DNA from: Verrucomicrobiales bacterium
GTDB taxonomy: Bacteria > Verrucomicrobiota > Verrucomicrobiia > Limisphaerales > UBA1100
Length of the DNA: 64,000 bases
Direction of reading: 5' to 3'
Assembly (NCBI GenBank): GCA_005809105.1
Contig: SYLI01000032.1
Coordinates: forward strand, 106,323-170,322
The position numbers were made by a program, and so were the translations under genes. The notes beneath the pieces were generated by a model. It did no database searches. It was not told where the DNA came from and saw nothing but the letters and a program-made list of their open reading frames with translations. This document shows positions 1-7,679 of the stretch, piece by piece (within the stretch, counting starts at the first letter, position 1; each line of letters opens with the position of its first letter).

Positions 1-662
1 TGAAGCTGGGTTTCGCCAATCTGCACGATGTCCATCTTCGAAATTTTGGAGGGACCGGAAATGGGCGTCCCGTTGAGCACCGTGCCGTGCCGGCTGCCGC
101 GGTCCTCGACCCAAAGCTCGCCGTTCTCACACCACACCCGCGCGTGCACGCGCGACACGCTTGAGTCCTCGCTCAAATCCACGTCCACGGCCTGCTCGGC
201 ATGCTTGCGCCCAATCGTCGCCTCGGACTTGGCCACCACCACGGCGCTTCGCTTGCCCTTGTGCTTGACCTCAAATGCCAGCTTGAGGCCGCCCGCCGGC
301 AGCTCCGCACCCCCTCCTCCGCCCCGAACCACGGGCTGCGGCACCGGCGCGGTTTGCTCCGGCAGCGTGGCGAACACGCGCAAAACCGACTCGCCCACCT
401 GAACCAGATCCTCCTCCCGCAGCGACCGCACCTGATGCAGCGGCTCTCCGTTCACCGACGTGCCCGTGCTGCTCTTGAGATCCTCGATGAACACCGCCCC
501 ATGCGCGATGAACACGCGCGCGTGCGCCCGCGAAACCGAATCGTCGGGCGTCAGGTCCACGTCCACCAGCCGAGCGCCGCCGGGCCGGCCGATGATGATT
601 TCCGGCTTCTCAACCGCCACCAAGCGGTTGCCTTGCGACTGGCGGATTTCGACCTGGAACAT
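1..662 (-). CDS. Double FHA-domain protein (C-terminus beyond window)
   Basis: FHA domains bind phosphothreonine peptides and usually act as docking modules for Ser/Thr kinases. The 220 visible residues contain two: FHA1 at about residues 22-95 (GRPGG, SVSRAHARV, SSTGTSVNG) and FHA2 at about 148-219 (GRKH, SVSRVHARV, GSRHGTVLNG). They are joined by a Pro/Gly-rich linker (about 103-125). The start is the first ATG after an in-frame TGA upstream; the 3' end is cut by the window edge. The gene is divergent from an FHA-kinase starting 126 bp away, so the two may share a promoter region and a signalling pathway. No catalytic domain is visible; whether the missing C-terminus carries one is unknown. 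The FHA assignment is firm, the partnership is inferred. Confidence 0.85.
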   Translation of the reverse strand, partial: MFQVEIRQSQGNRLVAVEKPEIIIGRPGGARLVDVDLTPDDSVSRAHARVFIAHGAVFIEDLKSSTGTSVNGEPLHQVRSLREEDLVQVGESVLRVFATLPEQTAPVPQPVVRGGGGGAELPAGGLKLAFEVKHKGKRSAVVVAKSEATIGRKHAEQAVDVDLSEDSSVSRVHARVWCENGELWVEDRGSRHGTVLNGTPISGPSKISKMDIVQIGETQL

Positions 663-787
663 GGCGGCTTGGCCGGTTTGGTGGCCTCAAGCGTGGCCAG
701 TCTTAAGTCAGTGCCCAAACTCAAGTCAATGTTGGAATCGGCTTGCCCGTCAGCGCTCTCTTGGTTTAGGGCTGCACCAGCACTCGC

Positions 788-2197
788 ATGAGCGCGCCCT
801 CACTGATCATCACCGTCGCGCCCACTCCCGACCAGCCATCGGCGCAACTCACGCTGGGCGAGGGAATCCACCTAGTGGGGCGCGATCCGGATGCAGGGCT
901 TTGCCTCCATTCGCCTTCGGTCTCGCGGCGCCACGCGCATCTGACGATTCGTGAGAACCAGATTGAATTGGAGGATCTGGGCAGCACCTCGGGCACGTTC
1001 GTGGACGGCGTGCCCCTCTCCGGGCGCGTGCCCGTGCAGCCGGGCCAGCGCGTGCAGTTCGGGATGGTGGAGGTGTCATTGCAATGGCACCCGCACGCCG
1101 AGGGAGCGCCCTCGGGCCTGGTGGGACAGGGCCGGTTCCAGCTGCTGCGGCTCCTGGGGCGCGGAGGCCGCGGCCAGGTGTGGCAGGCGCAAGACCTCCA
1201 GCTTGCCGAACCGGTCGCCCTCAAGTTTCTGGCGCCGGAACTGGCGGCGGATCCGGCGGCACTGGCGGAACTCAGACGCGAGACGCAGAAGGGCCGGCGA
1301 CTTTCCCATCCCCACATCATCCGCCTGCATGATCTGGTGCAGCCTCCGGGCGAGGCGGCATTCATTGCGCTCGAGTACATCGAGGGGATGGATCTTTCAA
1401 ATATGCGCCTGCACCAGCCCCAAGAGCGGTTCACATGGGCGCTGCTGGAGCCGCTCGTGGCACAGTTGTGCGACGCGCTGGAATACGCGCACGCGCAGCA
1501 GGTGATCCACCGGGACATCAAACCCGCCAATCTGATTCTGGACATGCAGGGACGCGTAAAACTGGCGGACTTTGGCATCGCCGCCACGATGGCCGACGCG
1601 CTGCAACGCACTACCATGACGCCCGACGGCAGCGGCACCGTGCTTTATATGAGCCCGCAGCAAATGCAGGGTGAGCCACCCCAACCCACGGACGACCTCT
1701 ACGCCTTGGGCGCCACGCTCTGCGAACTACTGACGGGCCGCCCGCCGTTTTACACCGGCGACATCTCCCGTCAGGTGCTGCAACGCGACGCGCCCCCCCT
1801 GGCCGCACAGCTCGCCGCGCAGCAATTGCCCGACGACGTACCCCAACACATCCACCGCCTCATCGACGCCTGCCTGTGCAAGGATGCGGGCGGGCGTCCC
1901 CAGTCGGCCGCCCAATTCAAGGCGTGGATGCTGCAAGATACCGCTGGTGCGACTGCGGAACCCAAGCCCGATGCCTCTGCCCATGGTGGCGCTTGGGAAC
2001 GGGCTGAAGCTCAACTGCTGCGCCGCTTGCCCGCGTGGGTGCAGGGCTGGGCGCAACCTTTGCAAGCGCGCACACGCGAGGGCTGCACGGTGGCAGTCCT
2101 CGTCATTGCGTGGGTGGCGGTGGAGCTGGTGCTCTCACTGATCCTGAGATCGCATCCCTTCGAGTTTTTCGGCCATGGAATCTTCCGCCCGTTTTAG
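788..2197 (+). CDS. FHA domain-Ser/Thr protein kinase with C-terminal membrane anchor
   Basis: A Hanks-type (PknB-like) kinase of 469 aa. An N-terminal FHA domain covers about residues 25-100 (GRDP, SVSRRHAHL, GSTSGTFVDG). The kinase domain runs about 117-390 with glycine loop GRGGRGQV (124-131), ATP-binding Lys146 in VALKF, catalytic loop HRDIKPAN (241-248) and DFG (261-263), so all key residues are present. One hydrophobic segment near 434-453 is a probable membrane anchor, leaving about 15 residues beyond it; the kinase would face the cytoplasm. An FHA domain fused in front of the kinase is a less common order than a separate FHA substrate and may tether the kinase to phosphorylated partners such as the divergent double-FHA protein. 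Substrates cannot be told from sequence. Confidence 0.93.
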   Translation: MSAPSLIITVAPTPDQPSAQLTLGEGIHLVGRDPDAGLCLHSPSVSRRHAHLTIRENQIELEDLGSTSGTFVDGVPLSGRVPVQPGQRVQFGMVEVSLQWHPHAEGAPSGLVGQGRFQLLRLLGRGGRGQVWQAQDLQLAEPVALKFLAPELAADPAALAELRRETQKGRRLSHPHIIRLHDLVQPPGEAAFIALEYIEGMDLSNMRLHQPQERFTWALLEPLVAQLCDALEYAHAQQVIHRDIKPANLILDMQGRVKLADFGIAATMADALQRTTMTPDGSGTVLYMSPQQMQGEPPQPTDDLYALGATLCELLTGRPPFYTGDISRQVLQRDAPPLAAQLAAQQLPDDVPQHIHRLIDACLCKDAGGRPQSAAQFKAWMLQDTAGATAEPKPDASAHGGAWERAEAQLLRRLPAWVQGWAQPLQARTREGCTVAVLVIAWVAVELVLSLILRSHPFEFFGHGIFRPF

Positions 2198-2215
2198 CTT
2201 CCCCTTAAAAACAAC

Positions 2216-2239
2216 ACCGCCGCGGGAGCCCGCGGCGGT
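2216..2239 (-). terminator. Rho-independent terminator between convergent genes
   Basis: A perfect GC-rich hairpin of 10-11 bp with a 2-4 nt loop. On the minus strand it is followed by a T-rich tract (GTTTTTAAGG), so it best serves the peroxiredoxin gene ending at 2287. It may also stop transcripts of the kinase gene ending at 2197. Confidence 0.75.
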
Positions 2240-2286
2240 AAAGTCCTTTGAATGATTTCTGCGCGGCGTGCGCGCAATGACCCAAG

Positions 2287-2817
2287 TCAGTCGACTTTAA
2301 GTTCCTTGAGCTTCTTGGCGGCGTTGGCGCCGTCCTCTCCCGCCTTCACGGCCTTGTCCACGTGCAGGATTTTTCCATCCTTGCCGATGTAAAACGTCCA
2401 GCGTTTGGGAATCTTGCCGCCCGGTGCCACCAATCCATAGGCCTGCGCCACCTTGGTGTCCGGATCGCTCAGGATGGGGTAGTCCAACTCCAGCGACTTG
2501 GCGAACTTGGTGTTGACCTCCACCGTGTCGCAACTGGCCGTGAAATAGGCGACGGTGAATTTCTTGAGCTCGGTGCCGTTCGCACGGAACGACTTGCACT
2601 GGGCCGTTCAGCCACCGGTGAAGGCCTTGGGATACCACGCCACCACGACGGCCTTCTTTCCCTTGAAGTCGGAGAGCTTGTACACCTTGCCGTCGCTTCC
2701 CGTCAGCGAAAAGTCCGGGGCCTCGTCGCCCGCCTTCAAATCCGCAGCGTTCATGGTGCCTCCCATCGCCATCAGAACCGCGCCCACCAACCAGTCCTTG
2801 AGAAGAGTCAGTTTCAT
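2287..2817 (-). CDS. Thiol peroxiredoxin, predicted selenoprotein (TGA = Sec70)
   Basis: AhpC/TSA-Bcp-type peroxiredoxin, 176 aa if the in-frame TGA at 2610-2608 is read as selenocysteine. The reading frame is identical and family-like on both sides: WYPKAFTGG precedes it, TAQCKSFR follows. The TGA codon replaces exactly the peroxidatic Cys of the family T-x-G-C-T motif; a possible resolving Cys is Cys74 (U-x3-C). A hairpin fitting a bacterial SECIS lies 21 nt downstream. The start at 2817 is chosen because AGGAGA lies about 9 nt upstream. Residues 1-25 are hydrophobic with an Ala-rich end, suggesting export. It would reduce peroxides with thiol donors. Selenoproteins of this peroxiredoxin class are known; no sel genes lie in this window. 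A nonsense mutation is the alternative but would have to hit precisely this codon. Confidence 0.85.
2575..2610 (-). promoter_or_regulatory. Candidate bacterial SECIS with its UGA codon
   Basis: The UGA codon (2610-2608) is followed after 14 nt by a 7-bp stem (2593-2587 paired with 2581-2575, one G-U pair) closing a 5-nt loop CGUGC that contains a G. The UGA-to-loop distance is 21 nt. Known bacterial SECIS elements are small hairpins inside the coding region, roughly 16-37 nt from UGA to apical loop, with a G near the loop start, so the geometry fits SelB-dependent recoding. Confidence 0.7.
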
Positions 2818-2902
2818 CGTTTGGTTCTCCTGAAAATGAAGGTTGCCAGCAGCCACATCGGGTGTCACCAATAAAATGCTGGCCAAGCGGGAATGGAAAA
2901 GA

Positions 2903-2977
2903 TGGTGCGCGCTGGAGGATTTGAACCTCCGACCCCATCCGTGTGAAGGATATGCTCTACCCCTGAGCTAAGCACGC
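2903..2977 (-). tRNA. tRNA-Val (anticodon CAC)
   Basis: A full cloverleaf on the minus strand. The acceptor stem is GCGTGCT/AGCGCGC, the D arm GCTC...GAGC, the anticodon loop TTCACAC with anticodon CAC, and the T arm GGAGG-TTCAAAT-CCTCC. Discriminator A and the CCA end are encoded (2906-2903). It lies between the peroxiredoxin and nadB genes. Confidence 0.95.
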
Positions 2978-3011
2978 ACGAGCCGCCACGCTAGCGGGTT
3001 GCCGCGCCAAT

Positions 3012-4625
3012 TCAAGAGATACTTGCGGCTTGCGCTTCGCGCCGCAGGAGATTCCGGCGCTGGGCCCACGCCGGGTCGGCCTCCGGATGATCCAGGTTGA
3101 AATGCAGCCCGCGGCTTTCGGGCCGCAGCAGCGCGCCGTTGATGATGAGCTCGGCCACGGTGGCAATGTTGCGCAACTCCAGAAGGTCGCTCGTCACCTT
3201 GAAGTCCCAGTAATACTGCGCAATCTCCTCGCGAAGACTCTCGATGCGGCTGCGCGCCCTCAGCAGGCGCTTCTGGGTGCGCACGATGCCCACGTAATCC
3301 CACATGCAGCGGCGGATCTCATCCCAGTTGTGCGAAACCACCACCATCTCGTCCGGGTCGGTGGCGTGGCCCGAGTGCCACTGCGGAATCTCCACCTCCT
3401 CCGGCGGCGCCGGCGGTGCCGACTGGGCCGCAAGATGCGCCGTCACCAGCGCCTCGATGAGGGAATTGCTGGCCAGCCGGTTGGCCCCGTGCAGGCCCGT
3501 GCAGGCTACCTCGCCCAGCGCCAAAAGCCCGGGCAGTTCGGTGCGGCCGTCAAGTCCCGCCACCACGCCGCCGCACTGATAATGCGCCGCGGGCACCACG
3601 GGAATCGCCTGCTTGGTGATGTCGATGCCAAAGCGCAGGCAGGTGTCGTAGATGTTGGGAAACCGGCTGATGATGAAGGGCGCGGGCTTGTGCGTGATGT
3701 CCAGCAGCACGTGGTCGGCACCGCTGCGCTTCATCTCGCGGTCAATGGCGCGCGCCACGAGGTCGCGCGGTGCCAGCGACTGCATGGGGTGCGCCCCGTT
3801 CATAAACTCGCGCCCGTCCACCGTCCGCAGCACGCCGCCTTCGCCGCGCACGGCCTCGCTCACGAGAAACGACTTGGCCAGCGGATGATAAAGGCAGGTG
3901 GGATGAAACTGGACAAACTCCATGTTGGTCACCGGCACGCCGGCGCGATAGGCCATGGCCACTCCGTCGCCCGTGGCCACGTCGGGATTGGTGGTGTAGA
4001 GGTACACCTTGCCGCAGCCGCCGGTGGCCAGCGCCGTCAACGGCGCCACGAACGTCTCCACGCCTCCCGTGCGGCTGTCAAAGACATAGGCGCCCAGGCA
4101 CCGGTCGGCGCCCTCGCGGCGCAGCTTGCGCGCGGTGATGAGATCCACGGCGAAGTGATCTTCAAACACCTCGATGTTGGGCTGCCGATCCACGGCCGCA
4201 AGCAGCGCGCGTTCCACCTCGCGGCCCGTGGCGTCCTTCGCGTGATACACGCGGCGCGCCGAATGGCCCCCCTCACGGCCCAGCGCGTAGCTGCGTTCGC
4301 CATCGGGCGAGACGCTATCCTCGCGCGAAAACTCCATGCCCAGCGCGATGAGTTCGGCGATGCGCGCGGGCGCCTGCTCCACCACCGCCCTCACAGCAGC
4401 CTCATCGCAAAGCCCCGCGCCGGCGCGCAGGGTGTCCTCCACATGCAGCGCGAAGGAATCGGGGGGCTGGCTCACGGCCGCGATGCCGCCCTGCGCGTAG
4501 TTGGTGTTGCTCTCGGTGCGATTCTTCTTGGTCACCAGCGCCACACGTCCGCGGGCCGCCACCTTGAGCGCAAAGGAGAGCCCGGCGATGCCGCTGCCGA
4601 TCACAATGTAGTCAAAGCGCCTCAC
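3012..4625 (-). CDS. nadB: L-aspartate oxidase
   Basis: FAD enzyme that oxidises L-aspartate to iminoaspartate, the first step of de novo NAD synthesis. At 537 aa it is the usual length. An N-terminal dinucleotide-binding motif ([15 protein letters not shown]) and the family segment NYAQGGIAA (about residues 42-50) are clear. FAD-domain signatures such as TGGCGKVY and the C-terminal helical region follow. The start is GTG, overlapping the TGA stop of panC by 4 nt (GTGA), so the pantothenate and NAD cofactor genes are probably translationally coupled. No nadA or nadC is present nearby. Confidence 0.96.
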   Translation of the reverse strand: MRRFDYIVIGSGIAGLSFALKVAARGRVALVTKKNRTESNTNYAQGGIAAVSQPPDSFALHVEDTLRAGAGLCDEAAVRAVVEQAPARIAELIALGMEFSREDSVSPDGERSYALGREGGHSARRVYHAKDATGREVERALLAAVDRQPNIEVFEDHFAVDLITARKLRREGADRCLGAYVFDSRTGGVETFVAPLTALATGGCGKVYLYTTNPDVATGDGVAMAYRAGVPVTNMEFVQFHPTCLYHPLAKSFLVSEAVRGEGGVLRTVDGREFMNGAHPMQSLAPRDLVARAIDREMKRSGADHVLLDITHKPAPFIISRFPNIYDTCLRFGIDITKQAIPVVPAAHYQCGGVVAGLDGRTELPGLLALGEVACTGLHGANRLASNSLIEALVTAHLAAQSAPPAPPEEVEIPQWHSGHATDPDEMVVVSHNWDEIRRCMWDYVGIVRTQKRLLRARSRIESLREEIAQYYWDFKVTSDLLELRNIATVAELIINGALLRPESRGLHFNLDHPEADPAWAQRRNLLRREAQAASIS

Positions 4626-5482
4626 AAGCCCACGTTGTCAATGAGTCGCGTCCTCCCCACCCGCGCCGCCACCGCGGCGCGTGCGCCGCGCACCAGGCGC
4701 CGCACCGGCTTGAGAGTCTGCGGGTCAAAAAATTCCAGATACTCCACCTGCGCCCGCGCGTCCTGCCCCATCTGGGCCACGAGCCGCCGCTTGAGCCTGC
4801 TCAATCCTCCGCCCGAGACCCCCGCGGCACTGCGCGCGGCCTTTCGCGCTGCCTGCAATGCACGCACAAGCGCCGATGCCCGCGACCGCTCGGCAGCCGA
4901 GAGGTGCGCATTGCGCGAGCTCATCGCCAGTCCGCTCGGTTCGCGCACGGTGGGCGCCACCACCAGTCGCACGGGAAAATGAAGGTCGCGCACCATGCGG
5001 CGCACCACGGCGGCCTGCTGGTAATCCTTCTCGCCAAACACGGCCACGTCGGGCAGCACGAGATTCAAGAGCTGCGCCACCACGGTCGTCACGCCACGGA
5101 AATGCCCCGGCCGCGCCGCGCCTTCCATGCCCGCCGCCAGCGCGGTTTCCTCCACCCACGTGCTGGCGTCGGCCTTGCGCATGGCACCCGTGCCGGGCAT
5201 GAAAAGCACATCCACCCCTGCCCCTTGGCAAACCGCCCGGTCGCTCTTGGTCGGCCTTGGATAGCAGGCCAGGTCGTGCGCGTTGTTAAACTGCAGGGGA
5301 TTGACAAAGATGCTGGCCACCACCACCCCGCCCTGCCCTGCCAGATGCCGGGCTCTGCGCAGCAGGCTCTCATGCCCTGCGTGTAGCGCGCCCATGGTGG
5401 GAACCAGAACCACGCGCCGTCCGCCCCGGCGCCACAGCAGCGCCTGCCCTTGCATCGCGGAGGGGGAGGTGACAACACGCAC
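4622..5482 (-). CDS. panC: Pantothenate synthetase (pantoate-beta-alanine ligase)
   Basis: Condenses pantoate and beta-alanine with ATP to make pantothenate, the coenzyme A precursor. Motifs are [11 protein letters not shown] (ATP and pantoate site), [17 protein letters not shown] and [10 protein letters not shown], all canonical. The frame is open up to 5689, but the region above 5482 overlaps the glutaredoxin gene and has no family similarity. I choose GTG at 5482 because it puts VPTMG 26 residues from the start, as in other PanC proteins, and has AAGAAGAG a few bases upstream; ATG at 5455 is a shorter alternative. The resulting protein is 286 aa. Its stop overlaps the nadB start. Confidence 0.93.
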   Translation of the reverse strand: MRVVTSPSAMQGQALLWRRGGRRVVLVPTMGALHAGHESLLRRARHLAGQGGVVVASIFVNPLQFNNAHDLACYPRPTKSDRAVCQGAGVDVLFMPGTGAMRKADASTWVEETALAAGMEGAARPGHFRGVTTVVAQLLNLVLPDVAVFGEKDYQQAAVVRRMVRDLHFPVRLVVAPTVREPSGLAMSSRNAHLSAAERSRASALVRALQAARKAARSAAGVSGGGLSRLKRRLVAQMGQDARAQVEYLEFFDPQTLKPVRRLVRGARAAVAARVGRTRLIDNVGL

Positions 5483-5555
5483 AGGCTCTTCTTGCGAAAA
5501 ACAAGGGCGCGCGCCCTTCTTCGCGGGAGCGTCGCGCAGGGCAATCGCCCGATCT

Positions 5556-5885
5556 CTAGCGTTGGAACCGGATGGCCTGGGGCATCTCGTGGGCGCAGGG
5601 CTGATTGGTGGGGGCATCCGCCGCATTCGCATTGGAACCCACGATTGCCCGCGAAACCAGATACGCCTCCACCTCGTCGCCGCTGACATCGGCCAGCATG
5701 TGTCCGTTCACCTCCACGCAGGGCTGCAGCATCTGGCCACTGCGCTCAATCATCTCCCGGCGATGTTCGGGATTGTTCACCACATCCTTCTCATCCCACC
5801 GCAGTTGGTACTTGCGCAGGACGGCGCGCACGCCCTCGCTCCAGCCGCAAGTGGGTTTTAGATAACAGGTAATGGTTGGCACTGA
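5556..5885 (-). CDS. Glutaredoxin-like protein
   Basis: A small (109 aa) thioredoxin-fold redox protein. It begins with the strand TITCYLKPTC and has a CGWS active-site motif at about residues 13-16, with one Cys in the motif (monothiol-like), then KDVVNNPEHR and the cis-Pro/glutathione region MLQPCVEVNG. It probably handles glutathione or other low-molecular thiols in the cytoplasm. The C-terminal tail (about 25 residues) is Asn/Ala-rich and unlike the family. The start at 5885 is preferred to the ATG 24 nt upstream since MSVPTITCY matches family starts. It lies 73 bp upstream of panC on the same strand and may be co-transcribed. Confidence 0.8.
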   Translation of the reverse strand, partial: SVPTITCYLKPTCGWSEGVRAVLRKYQLRWDEKDVVNNPEHRREMIERSGQMLQPCVEVNGHMLADVSGDEVEAYLVSRAIVGSNANAADAPTNQPCAHEMPQAIRFQR

Positions 5886-6071
5886 CATAGACGCCAAGAA
5901 GAATGCCATGGCACCTGCGGTGCGGCAATCTCCTAATTGCCCTTGCGGCCCCTTGCAGGGGGCGGCTGCGCCGCGGCAATGATGGGCTTCGCCTTATTGC
6001 TCACCGCAGGTGCCCTCCGCAGGCGCCCCTATCGCCGCCCCGCAGGGGCACCCGGGTCTGGGTATGCTTCA

Positions 6072-6156
6072 CCCGGGTCGGGGTATGCTTCACCCCTGCG
6101 TGGGTAAGGGGGTTCCACCCGGCAAACGACGACATGATTGCCCCGGCGCAGCCGGA
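6072..6156. repeat. Tandem repeat unit A (85 bp)
   Basis: The first of two adjacent near-identical copies. It runs from CCCGGGTCGGGGTATGCTTC through AAGGGGGTTCCACCCGGCAA to CCCCGGCGCAGCCGGA. A 21-bp partial copy precedes it (6051-6071). Confidence 0.85.
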
Positions 6157-6240
6157 CCCGGGTTGGGGTATGCTTCACCCCGGCGTGGGTAAGGGGGTTC
6201 CACCCGGCAATCGACCCATGATTGCCCCGGCGCAGCCGGA
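6157..6240. repeat. Tandem repeat unit B (84 bp)
   Basis: The second copy, directly abutting unit A and differing at only a few positions (GGTTGGGG for GGTCGGGG; CCCCGGCGTG for CCCCTGCGTG; AATCGACC for AAACGACGA). A truncated third copy begins at 6241 and decays after about 10 bp. Confidence 0.85.
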
Positions 6241-6440
6241 CCCGGGTCGGGGCGCCTGCGGCGGGCAATAGCCATGATTGCCCCCCCGCAGGTGGTTGCC
6301 CCCCCGCAGGGGGCGCCTGCGGCAATAGGGGGTGCACACCGGAATTAAATCAATTAATTCCCCGGCGAAGCCGGTATTGCCGTGCGCAGCACCCCTGCAG
6401 GGGGTTGCCGGGCGCAACGCATTTGGCCACCATGCGGCGC

Positions 6441-7679
6441 ATGTCGCTCAAGGTTCTCATTGCTCCTGACAAGTTTAAGGGCACCCTGCGCGCGGACGAA
6501 GCCGCCGCGGCCATCGCACGCGGCTGGGCCAGGGCGCGGCCCCACGACCGGCTTCAAACTCTGCCCATCAGTGACGGCGGGGAAGGTTTTGGCGAACTCT
6601 TGGCGCGCGCGCTGGGGGCAAAGCCCCAGCAGGTGGGCACGGTGGATGCCGCAGGTCGCCCCTTGAAGGCGACCTGGTGGTGGGTGGCCGCCCGACGCAT
6701 CGCCATCATCGAGTCGGCCCGTGTCGTGGGACTCTCGCTTCTTCCACGCGGGAAGTTTCACCCCCACGATCTGGACACACGCGGGCTGGCGGCCATGCTC
6801 AAGGCCGCGGCGAAGAAGGGGGCGCGCGAGTGCCTCGTGGGCATTGGCGGCAGCGCCACCAACGACGGGGGATTTGGACTGGCGCGCGCCTTGGGCTGGC
6901 AATTCAGGGACGCCGCGGGCCATCCCATCGAGGCTTGGACGGGTCTTCACCGGCTCGCGCACGTGAAGCGACCGGCCAAGCAACGGCGGCCCCGGTTGAT
7001 TGTCGCGGTGGACGTGCAGAACGTGCTGCTGGGACGGGGCGGGTGCAGCCGCGTGTACGGCCCGCAAAAGGGACTGCGCGCGCAGGACATGGCCCACGCC
7101 GAGGCGTGCCTGCGCGCCCTGGCCCGGGTGTTAAATACAGGGCGCGGCAAGGGTGCCGCGGGGGAGGCGGGCGCGGGCGCGGCCGGAGGGCTGGGCTTTG
7201 GCCTGCGCGTGTTTTGCGGAGGAACCCTGCGGCCGGGCTTTGCGCTGTTTGCACGGGCGATCAGGCTGCACAGGGCCGTGCGCCACTGCGAAGTGGTGGT
7301 GACCGGCGAGGGTGCGATGGACGCTCAGACGGTGATGGGAAAGGGCGTGGGAGAGCTGGCCAAGCTGGCGGCGGCATCGTCCCGGCGATGTCTTGCGCTG
7401 GCGGGAAGAATCGAGGACGCACCACGATTGGGGCGCTACTTTGCCCGGCGCCGCGCGTTGACAGAGCTGGGGCCGGCGTCGCAGGCCGAGGCGCATGCGG
7501 GTGAATGGCTGGAAGCTCTTGCGCGGTCGCTGGCTTGCGAGCTCGAGCGGGAGGACGGCTGCAAGTCCGTTACTTCCACTCCAGCGACATCAACACCTCG
7601 GGCCGCAACACCGCGTCGCCAAAAACGGCGCTGCGAATCCGCACGCCCTCGGGCTTCCACTCCAGCAACTGGAAGTTGA
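6441..7679 (+). CDS. Glycerate kinase (GarK/GlxK type)
   Basis: Phosphorylates D-glycerate with ATP, feeding glyoxylate or sugar-acid carbon into glycolysis. It starts with the family signature LIAPDKFKGTL and carries PISDGGEGFGELL, VGIGGSATNDGG (about residues 135-146) and VTGEGAMDAQTVMGKG. Two in-frame ATGs (6432, 6441) are possible; MSLKVLIAPDK from 6441 matches family starts best. The protein is 412 aa, about 30 longer than usual. The last 37 codons run over the 3' end of the convergent PDZ gene (7570-7679) and look like low-complexity read-through sequence (STPATSTPRAATP). The upstream region is the tandem-repeat zone. Confidence 0.92.
   Translation: MSLKVLIAPDKFKGTLRADEAAAAIARGWARARPHDRLQTLPISDGGEGFGELLARALGAKPQQVGTVDAAGRPLKATWWWVAARRIAIIESARVVGLSLLPRGKFHPHDLDTRGLAAMLKAAAKKGARECLVGIGGSATNDGGFGLARALGWQFRDAAGHPIEAWTGLHRLAHVKRPAKQRRPRLIVAVDVQNVLLGRGGCSRVYGPQKGLRAQDMAHAEACLRALARVLNTGRGKGAAGEAGAGAAGGLGFGLRVFCGGTLRPGFALFARAIRLHRAVRHCEVVVTGEGAMDAQTVMGKGVGELAKLAAASSRRCLALAGRIEDAPRLGRYFARRRALTELGPASQAEAHAGEWLEALARSLACELEREDGCKSVTSTPATSTPRAATPRRQKRRCESARPRASTPATGS

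Larger units (their letters stand above)
5886..6440. other. Gene-free, repeat-rich intergenic region
   Basis: About 555 bp without a credible gene, between the glutaredoxin start and the glycerate kinase start. It is a mosaic of short GC-rich modules: CCCGCAGGGGGCGCCTGCGG-like palindromic pieces, CCCGGGTYGGGGTATGCTTCACC (21-nt unit seen three times) and CATGATTGCC (starts near 6133, 6217 and 6273). Two full copies of an 84-85 bp tandem unit sit in its middle. Short reading frames on both strands here are by-products of the repetition and lack family features. No promoter stands out. Confidence 0.8.

Noticed and set aside
2287..2886. Peroxiredoxin region as two separate genes or a pseudogene
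   Set aside because: The two parts are in the same frame, separated only by TGA at the catalytic Cys codon, with a SECIS-like hairpin; there is no RBS or sensible start for the second part.
3030..4982. 650-codon open frame on the plus strand opposite nadB and panC
   Set aside because: Antisense to two certain enzyme genes; composition is His/Arg/Ala-rich with no domain signature, as expected for the complement of high-GC coding DNA.
6051..6250. CRISPR-like array from the 84-bp units
   Set aside because: The units abut without spacers; a tandem repeat, not an array.
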